Shown one piece after another: positions 11,248 through 23,251 of a stretch of DNA of 64,000 bases (position 1 is its first letter; every line of letters starts with the position of its first letter). Position numbers and translations under genes: made by a program. Below the pieces are notes generated by a model. The model saw only the letters and a list, made by a program, of their open reading frames with translations. It did not search any database and was not told where the DNA came from. Source of the stretch: Xiphydria camelus (lineage: Eukaryota > Arthropoda > Insecta > Hymenoptera > Xiphydriidae); NCBI GenBank assembly GCA_963678675.1, contig OY783194.1:26824278-26888277 (forward strand), read 5' to 3'.

Positions 11248-11633
11248 CACTGAGAAAAATAACCTGGTCAATCAAACCAAAATCCTGGAGACCATAACCA
11301 AACCGTTTGGTAAAGTATGGATCCTACATTTATTTGGTTAAACTGACTATTTTCTGGTTAGAATAACTAGAAATTTGGTCCAATTTACTACACTGAGAAA
11401 AATAATTAGTACGTATCTAGTTAGACGCGTTTAGTTATTCTAACCAAAATTTATCAGTCCAACCAAACACACAGATGGAGGATCCATATTTCACCACACG
11501 GTTTGGTCATTATCTCCAGAATTTTGATTAAATTGACCAAATTATTCTTCTAAGTGTCGTATTTCGGTTAGTATAACTAAACTTGTTTAACCCGACACGT
11601 TTTGTCATTTTAACCAAGTTATTTTTTTCGGTG
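11248..11633 (+). mobile_element. Family A MITE split by a second, inverted A copy
   Basis: The outer left half (11248-11390) runs from CACTGAGAAAAATAACCTGG to AATTTGGTCCAATTTAC. The outer right half (11557-11633) resumes with TATTTCGGTTAGTATAACTA and ends TTATTTTTTTCGGTG. Comparison with other A copies shows this is one element interrupted by 11391-11556. Confidence 0.85.
11391..11556 (-). mobile_element. Family A MITE, inner copy in opposite orientation
   Basis: Starts CACTGAGAAAAATAATTAGT and ends AAATTATTCTTCTAAGTG. The diagnostic segment GGATCCATATTTCACCACAC GGTTTGG is inverted relative to the outer copy. It is short (166 bp), so it is probably an internally deleted form. Confidence 0.85.
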
Positions 11634-12137
11634 TATCGAACGAACTTTTTATTTCCGGTACTTTTAACCCTACTTTATCCAAATAAACAAATTCGGAATT
11701 ACGATCCGGTGCAAAGTCGGAGGAAACGAATGAATGCATTCGGAGCAGCGTGTCGAGTCGTATGCACACCCTGCGTCATAATAGATTTAAATTAACTCGC
11801 AGGTGAAAATCGCGTTCATCCGGAAGCGCGGACATAGCGTAATTCAATGCGATCCGATATCGAGTTACGCGCAGCCTCGACGTTGATTGCGAGGAGCGAT
11901 CTTTTACGTTGCATTCGATGATCGAATGAGATTGCGTTTATCTAGATCGATATCGTGATGTAACGACACTCTTCTTCCTTCTCCTTTCCGCTCCTTCATC
12001 AATTTAGTCGCGATGCATTTTTATCGACATATGCAACGATCGCGTCTTTAGTCTTCCACGTTTTATCGAGTCACCCGCATCTGCGTGTGCGAATAAAAGT
12101 GCTAGAAATGCAGATTTGCATGAAAAATTTGCGATAA

Positions 12138-12429
12138 ACTGAGAGAAATAATTGTTCGTGCCAGCAAATTTGTCTCTTCGATCAAAAACATGATATAATT
12201 CCAGAATCAAACTATAGTTTTCTTCCTGCAATAAAATATTTGATAGGCTCGAATCGTTTTTTTCTTTCGCGCAAAAAGAATTTCTTGTCCCAACGAAGGT
12301 ATTGTTGGGACAAGAGTATAGATCTTCGACCAAGAATCTGTATTCTTAACAATTTTTAAGATCGTATACCGAATAGACAAATTGTACAGCAACTTTAGGT
12401 AGTATGTGAGCTCATTATTTCTCCCAGTG
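12138..12429 (-). mobile_element. Family B MITE, copy in reverse orientation
   Basis: Begins ACTGAGAGAAATAATTGTTC and ends CATTATTTCTCCCAGTG. The B internal words appear as reverse complements (GATATAATTCCAGAATCAA, TTTGATAGGCTCGA). At 12290-12313 it has an extra short palindrome, TTGTCCCAACGA... and TTGTTGGGACAAG. Confidence 0.8.
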
Positions 12430-13835
12430 TACGACCACTCCACTTTTTTTTACCGTTGCAAGTACGTAGGTAATCACTCCCACGCTCGCGATTCTGCCGC
12501 GGAATGACATAACTGTTGATCCGCGGATGATTTCATCCTTATATTATACCTTATTGCGCCGTCGTGATTTTTTGTGCAAATTTATTCTTCAGAGGATGAC
12601 ATAAGCATGATACAAGCTTTGAAATTAATTTATGATCAATCGATCACAAATTCTCGAAAAGTTCATAGTATTTTTCGTGGCTGTTTCCATCTTCCGCAGT
12701 GCCAGTTAATCGACTCGAATGAAAAGTCACGGTATTATTCAAGAATCGATCTCCAAAATGATCGTTACTCTAATTGCACTCCAACAAAAAATACATTCGT
12801 TACCTTTCCAACATAAGTTGCTCCTCTGACACCTCCGGCACATTCGTGGCTCTATTTTTCCCGAACTTCTCCCCGGATAGACGAGTAATTGCGAGCACTC
12901 CTCTACTCGTGATGTCGCGTTGGTTCACTATTTTCGGTGCTCCGTGCGGCCAAGTATCGCATGTCCGAGAACTCGCCTTATCCACTGTCCGCAATTACAA
13001 AAAACGATATCGTTCAAAAACCGCGTCCCTTCGAGTCTATCAATCACGACTCTTCCGCTTCTAAAAAATCGAGAATACCGCCTCTCCTCTTCCCTCACGC
13101 GTGCGCCGAATCAGCTCGCGCGCGCAGTTTCTCGTGAGTTGTCTCACGAGGAATGCTCCGAAAAGTTTCTACTTCCGCACTTCACTCGAGTCAGAAATCG
13201 CACTTTCCGAACACTCGACCTAGGAACAGTTCTCACTGACGAAACGAGAGACAAATTCCCACGCGAACAATTTTCAACAGCTTATTCAATTATTGTCAAT
13301 CGTTCGTTTTTCACTCTTCTTCACTTCGCGCAAAGATTCCGTCGACGACTTTCTTTTAAATCACGTAAAGTCCCTTTTTACCGACGAGTTACCATGGAAT
13401 CCGGAGCGATCGATTCGAAAATCCGCGCTTGTTTTTGTTTTTCCCGCCACTTCCTCTCGGATCGCGCCGCGAGTGCAGAAAGAAAATTGAACGAGTCGGC
13501 GCGAAACTCCGCGCGAGGAGATGCGGCTTTGGCCGACTGCAAGACTATCGTGCGTTGAGTAGCGGTTGGCTTTCAACTAGCGGTCTTCTGCGTGAGCGCC
13601 CGTAGAAAAGGTCGACGTGAACGGCGTCGAAAAGTGGTGGAGGCACAAGAGAACGAGGGGGAGTGGGAGTAGAAGGGGGAAAGAGTGGGAGCGTCGGAAA
13701 GAGCGGCGGAGTGGGGTGCAGGGTGCGACCGGCGATGTGATGCACGGGTGCATGGCCTGCGCTCGGTCTAGCAGAGCGCACTCCGCGGCTGAGTACGCGC
13801 TGCGGATTATGATGAGGAGTTTCTGTTCGTTGCGA
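12430..13835. other. Unique region with 5'-leader-like GC-rich part, no gene proven
   Basis: From about 12900 to 13830 both strands are largely free of stops. The minus strand reads like an insect 5' leader (GTGAAGAAGAGTGAAAAACG type words) running from about 13800 down to 12800, where it meets a weak GTAACG donor. Joining that donor to the 5674 exon would be out of frame (phase 2 against a phase-1 acceptor), so it is not a simple alternative cv-c start. Confidence 0.35.
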
Positions 13836-13855
13836 GGGGGGGGGGGGGGGGGGGG
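13836..13855 (+). repeat. Poly(G) run, 20 bases
   Basis: Twenty consecutive G. The length is likely variable between individuals and error-prone in sequencing. Confidence 0.95.
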
Positions 13856-13879
13856 ATTGTAAGAACTATGAAAACGAAT

Positions 13880-14155
13880 ACTGAGAAAAATAACTTGGTC
13901 AATCTAACCAAAATCCTGGAGATGATGACTAAACCGTTTGGTGAAATATGGATCCTCTCCGTCTGTGTTTGGTTAAATTGACCAATTTTTGGTTAGAACA
14001 ACTAAACGTTTAGTTGGAATAACTAAACATTTGGTTAAAATAACTTGATATTTGGTTCAATTGACCAGCATTTTGATTAGAACAATTAAACACATTAAAT
14101 GTTAAATTTTAACCAGATGCATTTTGTCATTTTAACCTAATTATTTTTCTCGGTG
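13880..14155 (+). mobile_element. Family A MITE, full-length copy
   Basis: Runs from ACTGAGAAAAATAACTTGGT to TAATTATTTTTCTCGGTG. It includes the diagnostic TAAACCGTTTGGTGAAATAT GGATCC and a run of degenerate GGTTAGAACAACTAAAC-type internal repeats. It is a good reference copy of the family, about 276 bp. Confidence 0.9.
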
Positions 14156-14372
14156 AACGTATTGTAGATGCTCTTTCTGTAATGCTGCACATAAAGACCA
14201 CGCTTTGGTCGATTTTACACTTTTTTTGTTATTTATGCAATTGCTCGGCATAATGTATCATCTTATTTCGATCATTAAATGAGAGGAAACCGATTTCAAT
14301 TATCGGTTTGAAAGGAATGAACACTCGGTGAGGTGAAATTAGTTCATTTTAAGGGAAAGATTAATACGTACG

Positions 14373-14373
14373 A

Positions 14374-14404
<31 letters not shown>

Positions 14405-14430
14405 GCGTGTGCGTGTGCGTGTGTGTGTGG
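14373..14430 (+). repeat. (GT)n microsatellite with GCGC interruptions
   Basis: A TG/GC-alternating tract from GTGTGTGTGTGC through CGTGTGCGTGTG to GTGTGTGTGG. Confidence 0.95.
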
Positions 14431-15479
14431 AAATATGGAGTCAAGAAATAGTTTCTGACCTACATCTCAGTCCTAGTCACGTTTATAGCAAAAATGGTTA
14501 ATATCGAACTTGAAGAACATTACATTTCCTACAAAAGATATTTAGTAGTTTTTTCTGTAACACAAACACCTTGCGATTTACAGCCACGAAAAGCGGAGCG
14601 CCTTCTGGTAAAAATATCTACATTTTGTTTTCCCTTTCAATTGCTCCGAAAAGTAGTTCACGAAGTCTTGAATATCGCGGCACGGTCTATAGAGACGCTG
14701 CTGACGAGCACGTCTCTCGTTCAAGAGACATGCGATTTGACGATTTGAGGCATAATGATCCAGCGGATCAAAGACGACGATCCCGTCTTTGAATGCGGAG
14801 CATAAGAGACGCGCGACGTTCCACGATCGGTCAGTCAGTCGAGCGCAGTCCGACGATGCCGAAGGAGAAGCAACGAGAGTAGATGTCTGGATAGCGTGTC
14901 CACGTCGATCTTCACCGTGTGCTACAGCTGTACATTCTCGATCGGTCATTCGATTCCTCGCGTTACCTTTTCCCCCGAGATAAATATCAGTCAACGATAA
15001 GACGCGCTCTGTTGCGTATCAACGATAAGACGCGCGAAAAGTTGCCCGGATCTTCTCGCGAGAAGACTACGTTAATGGCGAATGCAGATAAGTGACGCAA
15101 GAAGAAGCGTACAAATATTTAATGACGTCCTGTTTGGAAAATTACAACACGACGACTTCCAAAGCCGTTAAGTTTCGACTATAAATTTGGGCGTATAAGG
15201 CTGTTTAGGCTCAGAAGAAGTAAAATTAATTTAATTGCCAGAAATGATAATAATATTTGAATCAAAATGTCAAAAAATTTTATATTTATTCTCCAGTCAA
15301 TCGTCCTAATAATAATTATAGGAGTAATAAATAAGAGTATATTATTTTTTTATTAAAGTAACACTGTGGCTAAATTGTTTCGAAAATCGAAGAAACTATT
15401 CGACAAAATTTCGAAGACACGATTTTGGAAATATCGAAAGGTGTGCTTCGTTGATTGCTGCTTCACTTACTCAAAAATA
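14431..15479. other. Unique intronic sequence, no gene
   Basis: A short GC-rich patch lies at about 14680-15060, where two GATAAGACGCGC phrases about 22 bp apart form a small direct repeat (14996-15034). The rest is AT-rich. No splice-bounded frame was recognised. Confidence 0.45.
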
Positions 15480-15885
15480 CACTGACAGAGAAAAATAACC
15501 TGATCAATCAAACCGAAATTCTGGAGTCCATAACCAAACCGTTTGGTGAAATATGGATCCTCTCTTTATCTGTCCGGTTAAACTGACTATTTTCTAGTTA
15601 GAATAAGTAAACATGTAGTTAGAATAACTAAATATTTGGTTCAACTTATTTTACTGCGAAAAGTTTTTGTAATAAACTTCGTGTTACTTTTATGAAGTTT
15701 TCATCATATAAGTATATCCATTAATATTACTATACGCGATTGAAACAATTAAATTTACTCTATAGATTGATTTAAATTTACCACAAAACCACTTTAAATG
15801 TACCAAAATTGAATTTTGGTTAAAATAACTAAACACGTTTACCCACATGTGTTTTGTTATTTTGACCAAGTTATTTTTCCCACTG
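15480..15885 (+). mobile_element. Family A MITE with about 170 bp of extra internal sequence
   Basis: Left end CACTGACAGAGAAAAATAAC with the AACCGTTTGGTGAAATATGG block; right end GACCAAGTTATTTTTCCCACTG. From about 15650 to 15820 there is sequence not found in other A copies, with no clear inverted ends; its origin is unknown. Confidence 0.8.
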
Positions 15886-16700
15886 TAGACGTTCATAAAT
15901 TCTTACGAAAATCGAAGTAACGACCTTTAATCCGTCGACGAATTCCGCGCGAGCGAAGATGCCTTCACGCGAAAAAAGAAGTCAGACGACCAGACGTTTC
16001 AAGGAATTGTACTCGGACTCCCACGTATCAACCCCTCGCCCTGGGCGGCCCTCTCCATATCGAGTTTCCCGCTCGAACCGCAATTTTCCTCACCCCCGAA
16101 CAAGAATAAGAGCGCAGCGTCGCACGTGTGCTTTGTACGCGCCCATAACAGGGGCCCGACTGCGCCGCGGTGTATCCAGGTGCACGTTACACCACTGCAC
16201 GCTTGTACTTTCGGCGCTGGCTCGTCCCCAACAGATGTGTTAAAGACCTTTTTGGTCGGGTTTGCCGGGAAACGCACTTCTCGCCGACTTTTGGATCGCG
16301 TCCAATCTCTAGGGGCGGTCGAACTCCCTCGACGCCGAGAGTCGAGGTTGGGGTGCCTTCTCGGTGGTCGTTCGCCGCGTCGAAGAGGCACCTGAAACTC
16401 GCACGCGCATCTCCTTTGATCGGAGAGAAGCGTCCAGTGGTTTGGTAAGTTGCCCGATTCTACCAAGAAGGATAATTTACCGCCGCGTTTCGGGAAGCCG
16501 CGCGATTAAAGCAGTGCTGCTCGTTCAGCGGGGTTACCGCGCTTATTTCTGCATTGCCCACAACGAGCGTTGTTGCCCAGCCAATTTGCTCGACGCGCGC
16601 GAACGGCGACAATGTGCTGGACCCTTGTAAGAGCTGGGAACTGCGAACGAGATGCGAAGCAGATGCAGCGGTGTTTGCGAGATTGTTGGATTACGGGCCT
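15886..16700. other. GC-rich island, no gene proven
   Basis: A GC-rich island covers about 15945-16640. Frames of 80-150 codons exist on both strands without recognised motifs. A consensus-like donor TTTG|GTAAGTTG lies at about 16443 on the plus strand, with no supporting reading frame identity. Confidence 0.4.
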
Positions 16701-16703
16701 CCA

Positions 16704-17336
16704 TGCAATTGGAAGAATACAAATAAGAGTAAGCGTAAGAATAATAATAAGAATTGTCTCGTAGAGCCATCTAATGGTTCAATCAATATTTCCTATTTTT
16801 CCATTTCCCGTGATCTTTTCAATTATGTACTAAAGGAAAAGGTCTAGTTGAATACGAACGTAATGGAAAAATTGTTTCGGGATAAATAAGAATTTATTCA
16901 CATATAAAAAAAAGTCTATTTGAACAAAAGCCTATTTGAATTAAATAAATGTTTTACACATCATTTTAATCGAGTACGAACATAGTACAGTATTTATTTA
17001 ATTCAAATGAACTTTAGTTCAATGTGAATAAATTCCTATTCAAATCAAATAAATTTTTCTATTATAGGTTCGTATTTATTTAGATCTTCTCTCTGGGCGT
17101 GTCTTCGCTGCATTATTACTAACACAGCAGCTTCAACTCCATTAAAAATTGCTATAATGAAGAGTTATTGGTTAATTTTCTAGCGTTTAAATTCGTTTTA
17201 GCCATTTTCAGGTTGTGATCGTATTGGAAATGATGGTAAGCAAGCTGAGCAACAGGATGATTCAATCACTAGATGTTTGAGCCATTAGATGGTTCTCCGG
17301 AACAATACTTATTATTATTCTTCCAATTGTATGAAG
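16704..17336. mobile_element. Element U: about 80-bp inverted ends enclosing a family E copy
   Basis: The left end holds CAATTGGAAGAATA..., AATAATAATAAGAATTGT and AGCCATCTAATGGTTCAATC. The right end (17268-17336) is the inverted form with AGCCATTAGATGGTTC and ATTATTATTCTTCCAATTG. The inner part includes the E copy at 16833-17100. Confidence 0.7.
16833..17100. mobile_element. Family E MITE, copy 1, inside element U
   Basis: Starts GAAAAGGTCTAGTTGAATAC GAACGTAATGG and ends GGTTCGTATTTATTTAGATC followed by TTCTCTCTGGGCGT. Inner AATTTATTCACAT, ATTTGAATTAAATAAATG and their inverses make it a foldback. Related copies: 36727-36914 and 44256-44463. Confidence 0.8.
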
Positions 17337-17341
17337 ACCCT

Positions 17342-17541
17342 ACATGGAGAAAAAATAGTGATAGTGCTGTTTGGACAATAATGATCGCTGTCTCGAAATA
17401 CCTTACATAAAATCGAGTATCGAATAGCGATGATCGCTGTTGGAACGCGAACAATCACCGTTATTCATTATTATTGTTTTTGTTGTTAAATTCAACCAGC
17501 GTTGTCCGAACAGCGACGATCGCTATTTTTTTTCTCCGTGT
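17342..17541. mobile_element. MITE with ACATGGAGAAAAAATAG ends
   Basis: The left end ACATGGAGAAAAAATAGTGA ... GCTGTTTGGACAA is mirrored by TTGTCCGAACAGCGACGATC GCTATTTTTTTTCTCCGTGT at the right. A second inner block, TGATCGCTGT, occurs more than once. About 200 bp, non-coding. Confidence 0.8.
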
Positions 17542-18283
17542 GCGGCCAGGAAATTTTCTGAGGAAACGTCACTTCGAGGCTATCGCGCTTTTGCTCGAAA
17601 ATAAACAAACGCGTCGCTCGACATCAATCACCGCCGGGTAAATTGGACAAGAGTGCTCCCATTATCGTCGACATAATAGATAACGTTGTCGCGCGTACAA
17701 ATGATGAACTATTAATTATTCCAAGGGGCACGTGGTACTCCTTCACCCTTTACTTTCACGACTTCCGCGTTCTCACGCCAAACATCTGACAAGTCAGAGT
17801 CAATTGGCCATTGCCGATCGTCGAATATCGCGAGCCAATGAGAATTTGGCTCTCGATCGTGTTTCCCTCGTGGTTCAATCCGACCAATGACTGTCGTTGT
17901 AACGTCCAGGTCTCGCAATTCGACCGACAAATGAGGTGGTATATGGGAGACTTGTCGTTTCAATTTTCTACAGTAGAATCACGGCGGTAGATACACGGGA
18001 AAAAAAAGGAAATACACCTACTATATTTCGCCCAGGATGCTATTACATATACAGAATTACACGGTAATTAGGGGTTTTTACTGGGAAACCAATAAAAATT
18101 CCTGTACAAACAGATATTATATCTAATTAAACCAGTATTTGGTACAGTTGTAAACAATAAATAGAAATGTGTCCTCTACAAATTCTTGGAAATGAGCTGA
18201 AATCTCAGCACTACTGGATGAAGCAGTAGAAAATGCTGGTTTCTTTTTTTGCATATACCTACTCGCATTGGTACCTCTTCGTT

Positions 18284-18419
18284 AAGGTTACTGCTCACTA
18301 GAGCGTCGCGTCGCGTCGCGATGATTCTTACCTGAATGTCCATCAATTGTATGGCCATATCGTAAATTCAGGTAAGAATCGCCGCGCCGCGACGCGAAGC
18401 TCTAGTGAGCAGTAACCTT
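18284..18419. repeat. Compact hairpin: two 54-bp arms, 28-bp loop
   Basis: The left arm 18284-18337 and the reverse complement of 18366-18419 agree at 50 of 54 positions. Both begin AAGGTTACTGCTCACTAGAG and end GATTCTTACCTGAAT. The four differences sit in the GTCGCG-type repeat in the middle. There is no clear target duplication (GTT before, TAC after). It could be a very small foldback element or a structured RNA precursor. Confidence 0.9.
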
Positions 18420-18929
18420 TACACGGGTGCAGCGACGCTGCGCTACGCCGGATATAGAAATCGGTCTCTCGGTCTTCGCCCGCGGAGCTCGCCGTTCCGT
18501 CCTTCCCGGTATATTTAAACTTCGTGGTTTTTGATTTTTTGCCACCGCTCAATGTCATCGCCCGAAATAAACATAGCCACGTACGCGTGGACGCGCATGT
18601 ACGTACAGCGCCCCGTCCTGACGCGAACTCTTCTTACTAGCTCTCGTCTTCTGGCGAAGGGCTATTTCCAAGAGCACCGCGCGGCGCTCCTGTTCGTTCA
18701 TTTTCCCCGAGAAATTCGCGGGCTGACACCCCCCGACGCTCGCCTCGTTTCTCGGGAAAAGCTCCCTTCCCCGACTCGGGGATGAGTTTAGCTCGGCGTG
18801 TCTCTCGAGAAATTTGTCACCTTCCAAAGATTCGCGCAGAGATGGCTCGGCTTACCTCCGCGAAGATTTCAATTTTCACTTTATTTCTACCGGAGTACGT
18901 TCGTATTGTCGATGCGCTGGCCCACGCTA
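18420..18929. other. GC-rich unique island, no gene
   Basis: GC-rich with a few frames under 100 codons and no recognised domain. It ends at the C copy beginning at 18930. Confidence 0.4.
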
Positions 18930-19195
18930 CACCGAGAGAACAGTTTATTAAAAGTTAATAAATGTAATTTTAAACGCGGCGAAATAAATACTCTGTTAGG
19001 ACAAGGAAATATATGTCAATCGTTAAAATGTTGATTTCATTCAAATGGTCGCCTCGAAGGATCTACATTGTGCCAAATACCTAAATATTGTAATAATTAA
19101 CGAATATTTACTGGATTCGATAAAATGTTTATTTTGCCATATTAAAAAAAAACATTTATTAGGTACTTAACTACAAATAAATTATTTTCTCGGTG
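18930..19195 (+). mobile_element. Family C MITE, copy 2
   Basis: Starts CACCGAGAGAACAGTTTATT and ends CTACAAATAAATTATTTTCT then CGGTG. It contains AAAAGTTAATAAATGTAATT and CATTTATTAGGTACTTAACT as opposing halves, and the family words ATATTTACTGGATTCG and GGCGAAATAAATA. Confidence 0.85.
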
Positions 19196-19499
19196 TACCG
19201 ATATTTTCGGAAAGGCATATCTACAGTGAAAGAAATAATTACATTTATATAAATATTATCGATCGAACTGAAAAATGCATTGATTTAGTCGATATTCATT
19301 CGGATCAAATAAATATGCTACTAGAAATACTCGAGATTCACATGTATATTTAAAACGAACACATTTTTTTTCTCAATATATCCGAAAATATTCTAATTAA
19401 TAGTCTCCGGACCGAGATTGCCAACAATGTCAGACCGCGCTCAATGATCATTACCAGCATCGTCGGCTATTCATAATTTTAACGATACAATCGTCTCCG

Positions 19500-20420
19500 G
19501 CACATCCGACCGACATCTATACCTATACTATCAACCAACGAATATATCGACGATGTGAGCCCACAGCATACAACTTTCCTCGCCAGAAACGCACCTCAAA
19601 GCCCCGCTAATTCCCTCCGCCCCCGTCGTCACGTCGCTTCGACCTGTCGGCATCCTTCGATCCATCGTTTCCATCGATCCTTCCACCGATCTCGGCTCCG
19701 AGCTGTCTCCGCTCTCACCATAATGGCAGCTTACGACATACGAGCAGATACGCGGTACACCCACCTACGGCGCGTCGCTCGAGCGCGTAGGTGCGCGCGC
19801 GCGCGCATCGGGACTTTCGTCACAACGGATACGCGCCAGAGAGCGGAGCTCTTTGGCGTCACTTGTAATTACCTCGACGGACACCGCGACGTCGCGGTCG
19901 CTCGATGCGAAGGAGGCGGTCTGCCGGTGCCTTTATGTCGCTCTTCTGCGCCCGTGACGTCACCGGATCCCGACGTCGAGGCCGAGTATATTTTCAATAA
20001 AGTCCCTGTACGCGCGCGCCTCGATACGCGCACGTTCACCCTCGAGAGTCGTGCGACGGGGCTCTCCAGAGTCTGAACCTCTCGCGCTGCTTCAAGGGTG
20101 CGTTTACTCATTGGAGAACTCGGGCGATATTGACCGAGACCCGCGCCGTTTATCGTCGCACGACGCGATCCGTTAGTCACGTGAGAGCGGAAGCCGCGTG
20201 GAGAGACTCGCGATGCGATGACGGCGTACGCGTTGGGTCGACGGGAAATCATTGGACGCGTGTACAAACGTCCTCGAGACGATCTATCGCCGATGTCATT
20301 AGCGGTGTTATCGGGGTCGGGTACGGTCGCACGCGTGGATTTGGACTGTCGATCTTGTCGAGGTCACTCGAATTGGGATTTTTTAATCAGCACGAAAGAA
20401 CATGTGACATTATAGGATGG
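19500..20420. other. CpG-rich island, no gene proven
   Basis: GC-rich unique sequence with a 173-codon plus-strand frame (19555-20076). The frame is Arg-rich with no recognised motif. No TE copy was seen. Confidence 0.4.
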
Positions 20421-20686
20421 CCGAGAGTTCAATTGTAGAAATTTCGATTTTTGCGAAAAATTGAAGAAATGTCCAGAGAAATAGCTTTAAAATTTTGCCA
20501 AAACTCGAAATCTCTGAAATTTACCTCCCGACTGCTCTGTTCGATGTATTTTTCCATCTTCGATTCTTTGAGATTTGAAATGTATTTTTTTTTCGCGCTG
20601 ATTACAAAAAGCGGAGTTATTTTTACACGGTACATTTTTATTCCTCACACGGAAAAAATATTGTGGGAAATTTCGGTATAAGGCTA

Positions 20687-20805
20687 ATTACTTTTTACGA
20701 TAACTACAATTTTAATAAAAATTATAGTAAAACTTGTAGAAGTTGCAAGCGTTTGCTGTAATTTTTGCTAAAATTGTAGTTATCGTAACGATAAATTGGC
20801 CTTGT
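20687..20805 (+). mobile_element. Family I short palindromic element, copy 1
   Basis: ACGATAACTACAATTTTAAT and TTTTTGCTAAAATTGTAGTT ATCG flank the palindromic centre ACTTGTAGAAGTTGCAAGCG. A second copy lies at 30262-30376 in the opposite orientation. About 115 bp and entirely foldback. Confidence 0.85.
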
Positions 20806-23251
20806 CCCGAATTTTACCACAAACTTTATATAAACGTTATAATTTATTTTTTTTCCCTGCAGAGAAATCATCGATTTTTTTAGATTCCCTTGATAAAAAA
20901 CTACGAGAACATCTTATGATTCATTTCTGGGAAATATTCCCTTTCGGTAGCACAGACTGATTAATTCTGCTATGCTCGCTTTGACGCAGCTTCCCCGATT
21001 TTATTCCACGCTCGACAGTCAAATGCCGTTAACCCCGATTTCCGGGAAATCTCTGGCATCGCGCGAGCCTTCCTCCCGAGGCACAGCAGCGTTCTCGAAC
21101 GCTCGAATTACTCGAAACACGTGCGTCCGTTTTGCGACTCGAGCGGAGACAGCGAGTCTGCTCGCTCGGCGAACGCTACAGAGTGGCACCGGGAAGCTCT
21201 CGCGCATAAATTACACGATGCACGCACGTTGCGAAGATGCACCGACGCACGAGCCTATACGTACCCGGCTTACCCCACGCGCGTGCGCGGATTGCGTTAA
21301 GTGCCAGCGCGGATCCGACACGCTCTTTATAAATCGTCGCACACCGGACAAATTTACGTTTCGTTGCCGCGGACGCGCGTCGTCGTCGATTTATCTCGAC
21401 GATTACTTTGTCACGCGGCGGGCGCGCGACGATGGTCGCTAACTCGAAAAATCGTCGCGTCGATCGTCCTCGCGCCGAAGATTCGGAGGGGGCGGGGTCG
21501 GCGGGGACGAGTTGACGAGTTAAAAAAATGAATGGAAATTCGTAAACGCGCCGTGTCGCGCGAACAGCGCTACGGCTGATTTAAGAGGGACCGACGGGAG
21601 AGGTGGAGGAGGACATTTCTCGGAAGAGAATTATTCGGCGACGGTGTGCGACGCGCGCTCGGCGCGAGAAAGGAAGCGAGAGGAGAAGACAGCCGAGCAG
21701 CCGGCGAAACGCTCCGAGCGAAACCCATTTCCGTCAGCGAGTTACGATTACTTACTTTCCGGGCGATTCATCTCGCGGCTTGCCGCGGCGTGGACACTGC
21801 GATCCGCGACGATTTTTCTCGGATCGTGACACCGCGCGGTCTATTTTTTTTTTCGCGCGCGCAGCGATTCGCACGAGCGCAAAACCGGAGCGAATCTCGC
21901 GGAAATACACGCTCGCGCGGTACACGGTATACGCGGGAGTCGCGAATTTAATTTCGGATATATAAGTGGGTTACATGTGTTTCCCATAAATCTCGTTTCG
22001 CGAACAGCTGGACGCCTTGTAATTGCGCGGCGGGTCGATCAAACGCGCGGGAAGCACAGGACTTGCGCGAGCGTTCCGTTCGGTTCGACCAACCCCGGGA
22101 AAAAACTGGGTTCCGCGAAAAAGACCCGGGGGTCGAATAAATCTTATTTATACGTGTGTGCTTCGACGGCAAGTGTACTTTTACCGGAGGAAAATGAAAG
22201 AGGTGATAAAATAGAAATACAAATAAACATCGGGTTGTGAACTTTCAGTGAAAGTACGATAGAAATGGCCAATTGAATCGAACATTTTCAAATATACTTA
22301 AACAATACGACAAAATGTTGCATTTCGTGAAAAATTTAATAGTAAAATTATGGCGATAAGCGTCGGAGTTATCCCATAATGCCACACTCTTTACGGTGTC
22401 TCCGATAACGGATCTAGACGATCCCCGCGCGCCCGTGCAAATAAAACGGTTCGAACGGCAAGACGGGTTTTATTGCACGCGAGCGGCGAGTTTATATCGC
22501 CCAGACACGAGACTAGTTCAATTTGCAACGCATCGACGAATAATACGGTTAATGGGCTTCCGATCAATCGCGGAGGTCGATAGATACTGGACGCATCGAC
22601 GGATAGCTATAATACGAGCCCGCGTACAGCGCGTCACAGCTACCGAGTTGGCTCGATACCCAATTCAATTTACCCGGACGATTTAGAAATCGGAAGACTT
22701 ATCGAGCAAACGAAAACGATGATCGATTCCAGCTAGGAGCGCATGTGCGAGTATTATCTTTACTTACGTCCGACAGATGCTTGCTTTCGACCGTTCATCG
22801 GCAGGTTTGGTCACAGGTTAAATATTTGGATCGGTCGTTTCATTTGCCGCACGCGAGCAGGAAGCCTTCGGAAAGTTTCTGTGTCATTAATGGAATTATA
22901 TCGGGTAACGCGCCCACGCGCGTGATGGGTTCTGTTTATAGAATAATATATAACGGAGCGACTGAGGGGAGGGGAGAGGGGCCACACTTCCTTATTTTAA
23001 AAGGAAGGCGTATAGATTATTTATACTTCGAGCGGGAGAAGAGTACGTCGCGATAAATAGATTGTACACATGACAATCTAATTCTACAAACAAACTTAAT
23101 CTTATCGAGCGCGACGCGCCCTTTCATCGGTGCCAGGTTCCTTACATATCGGTATCGCGCGCAGGAGGATCACATCGATGTAATATACGGACTCTCTCTA
23201 TAAACGCCATCCGGAGAGATACCTACGCGTCAAGCATATCAAACTATACGT
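20806..23251. other. Unique region with CpG-rich islands, no gene proven
   Basis: Islands lie at about 20990-21530 and 21560-22130, with AT-rich sequence between and after. Frames of up to about 156 codons lack recognisable domains. A T-run and GCGCGC patch lies at 21840-21860. No full repeat copies were recognised until the F element at 23252. Confidence 0.4.

Noticed and set aside
12920..13558. 212-codon plus-strand open frame
   Set aside because: Ser/Arg-rich translation without domain or clear splice context; the region looks more like a leader on the opposite strand.
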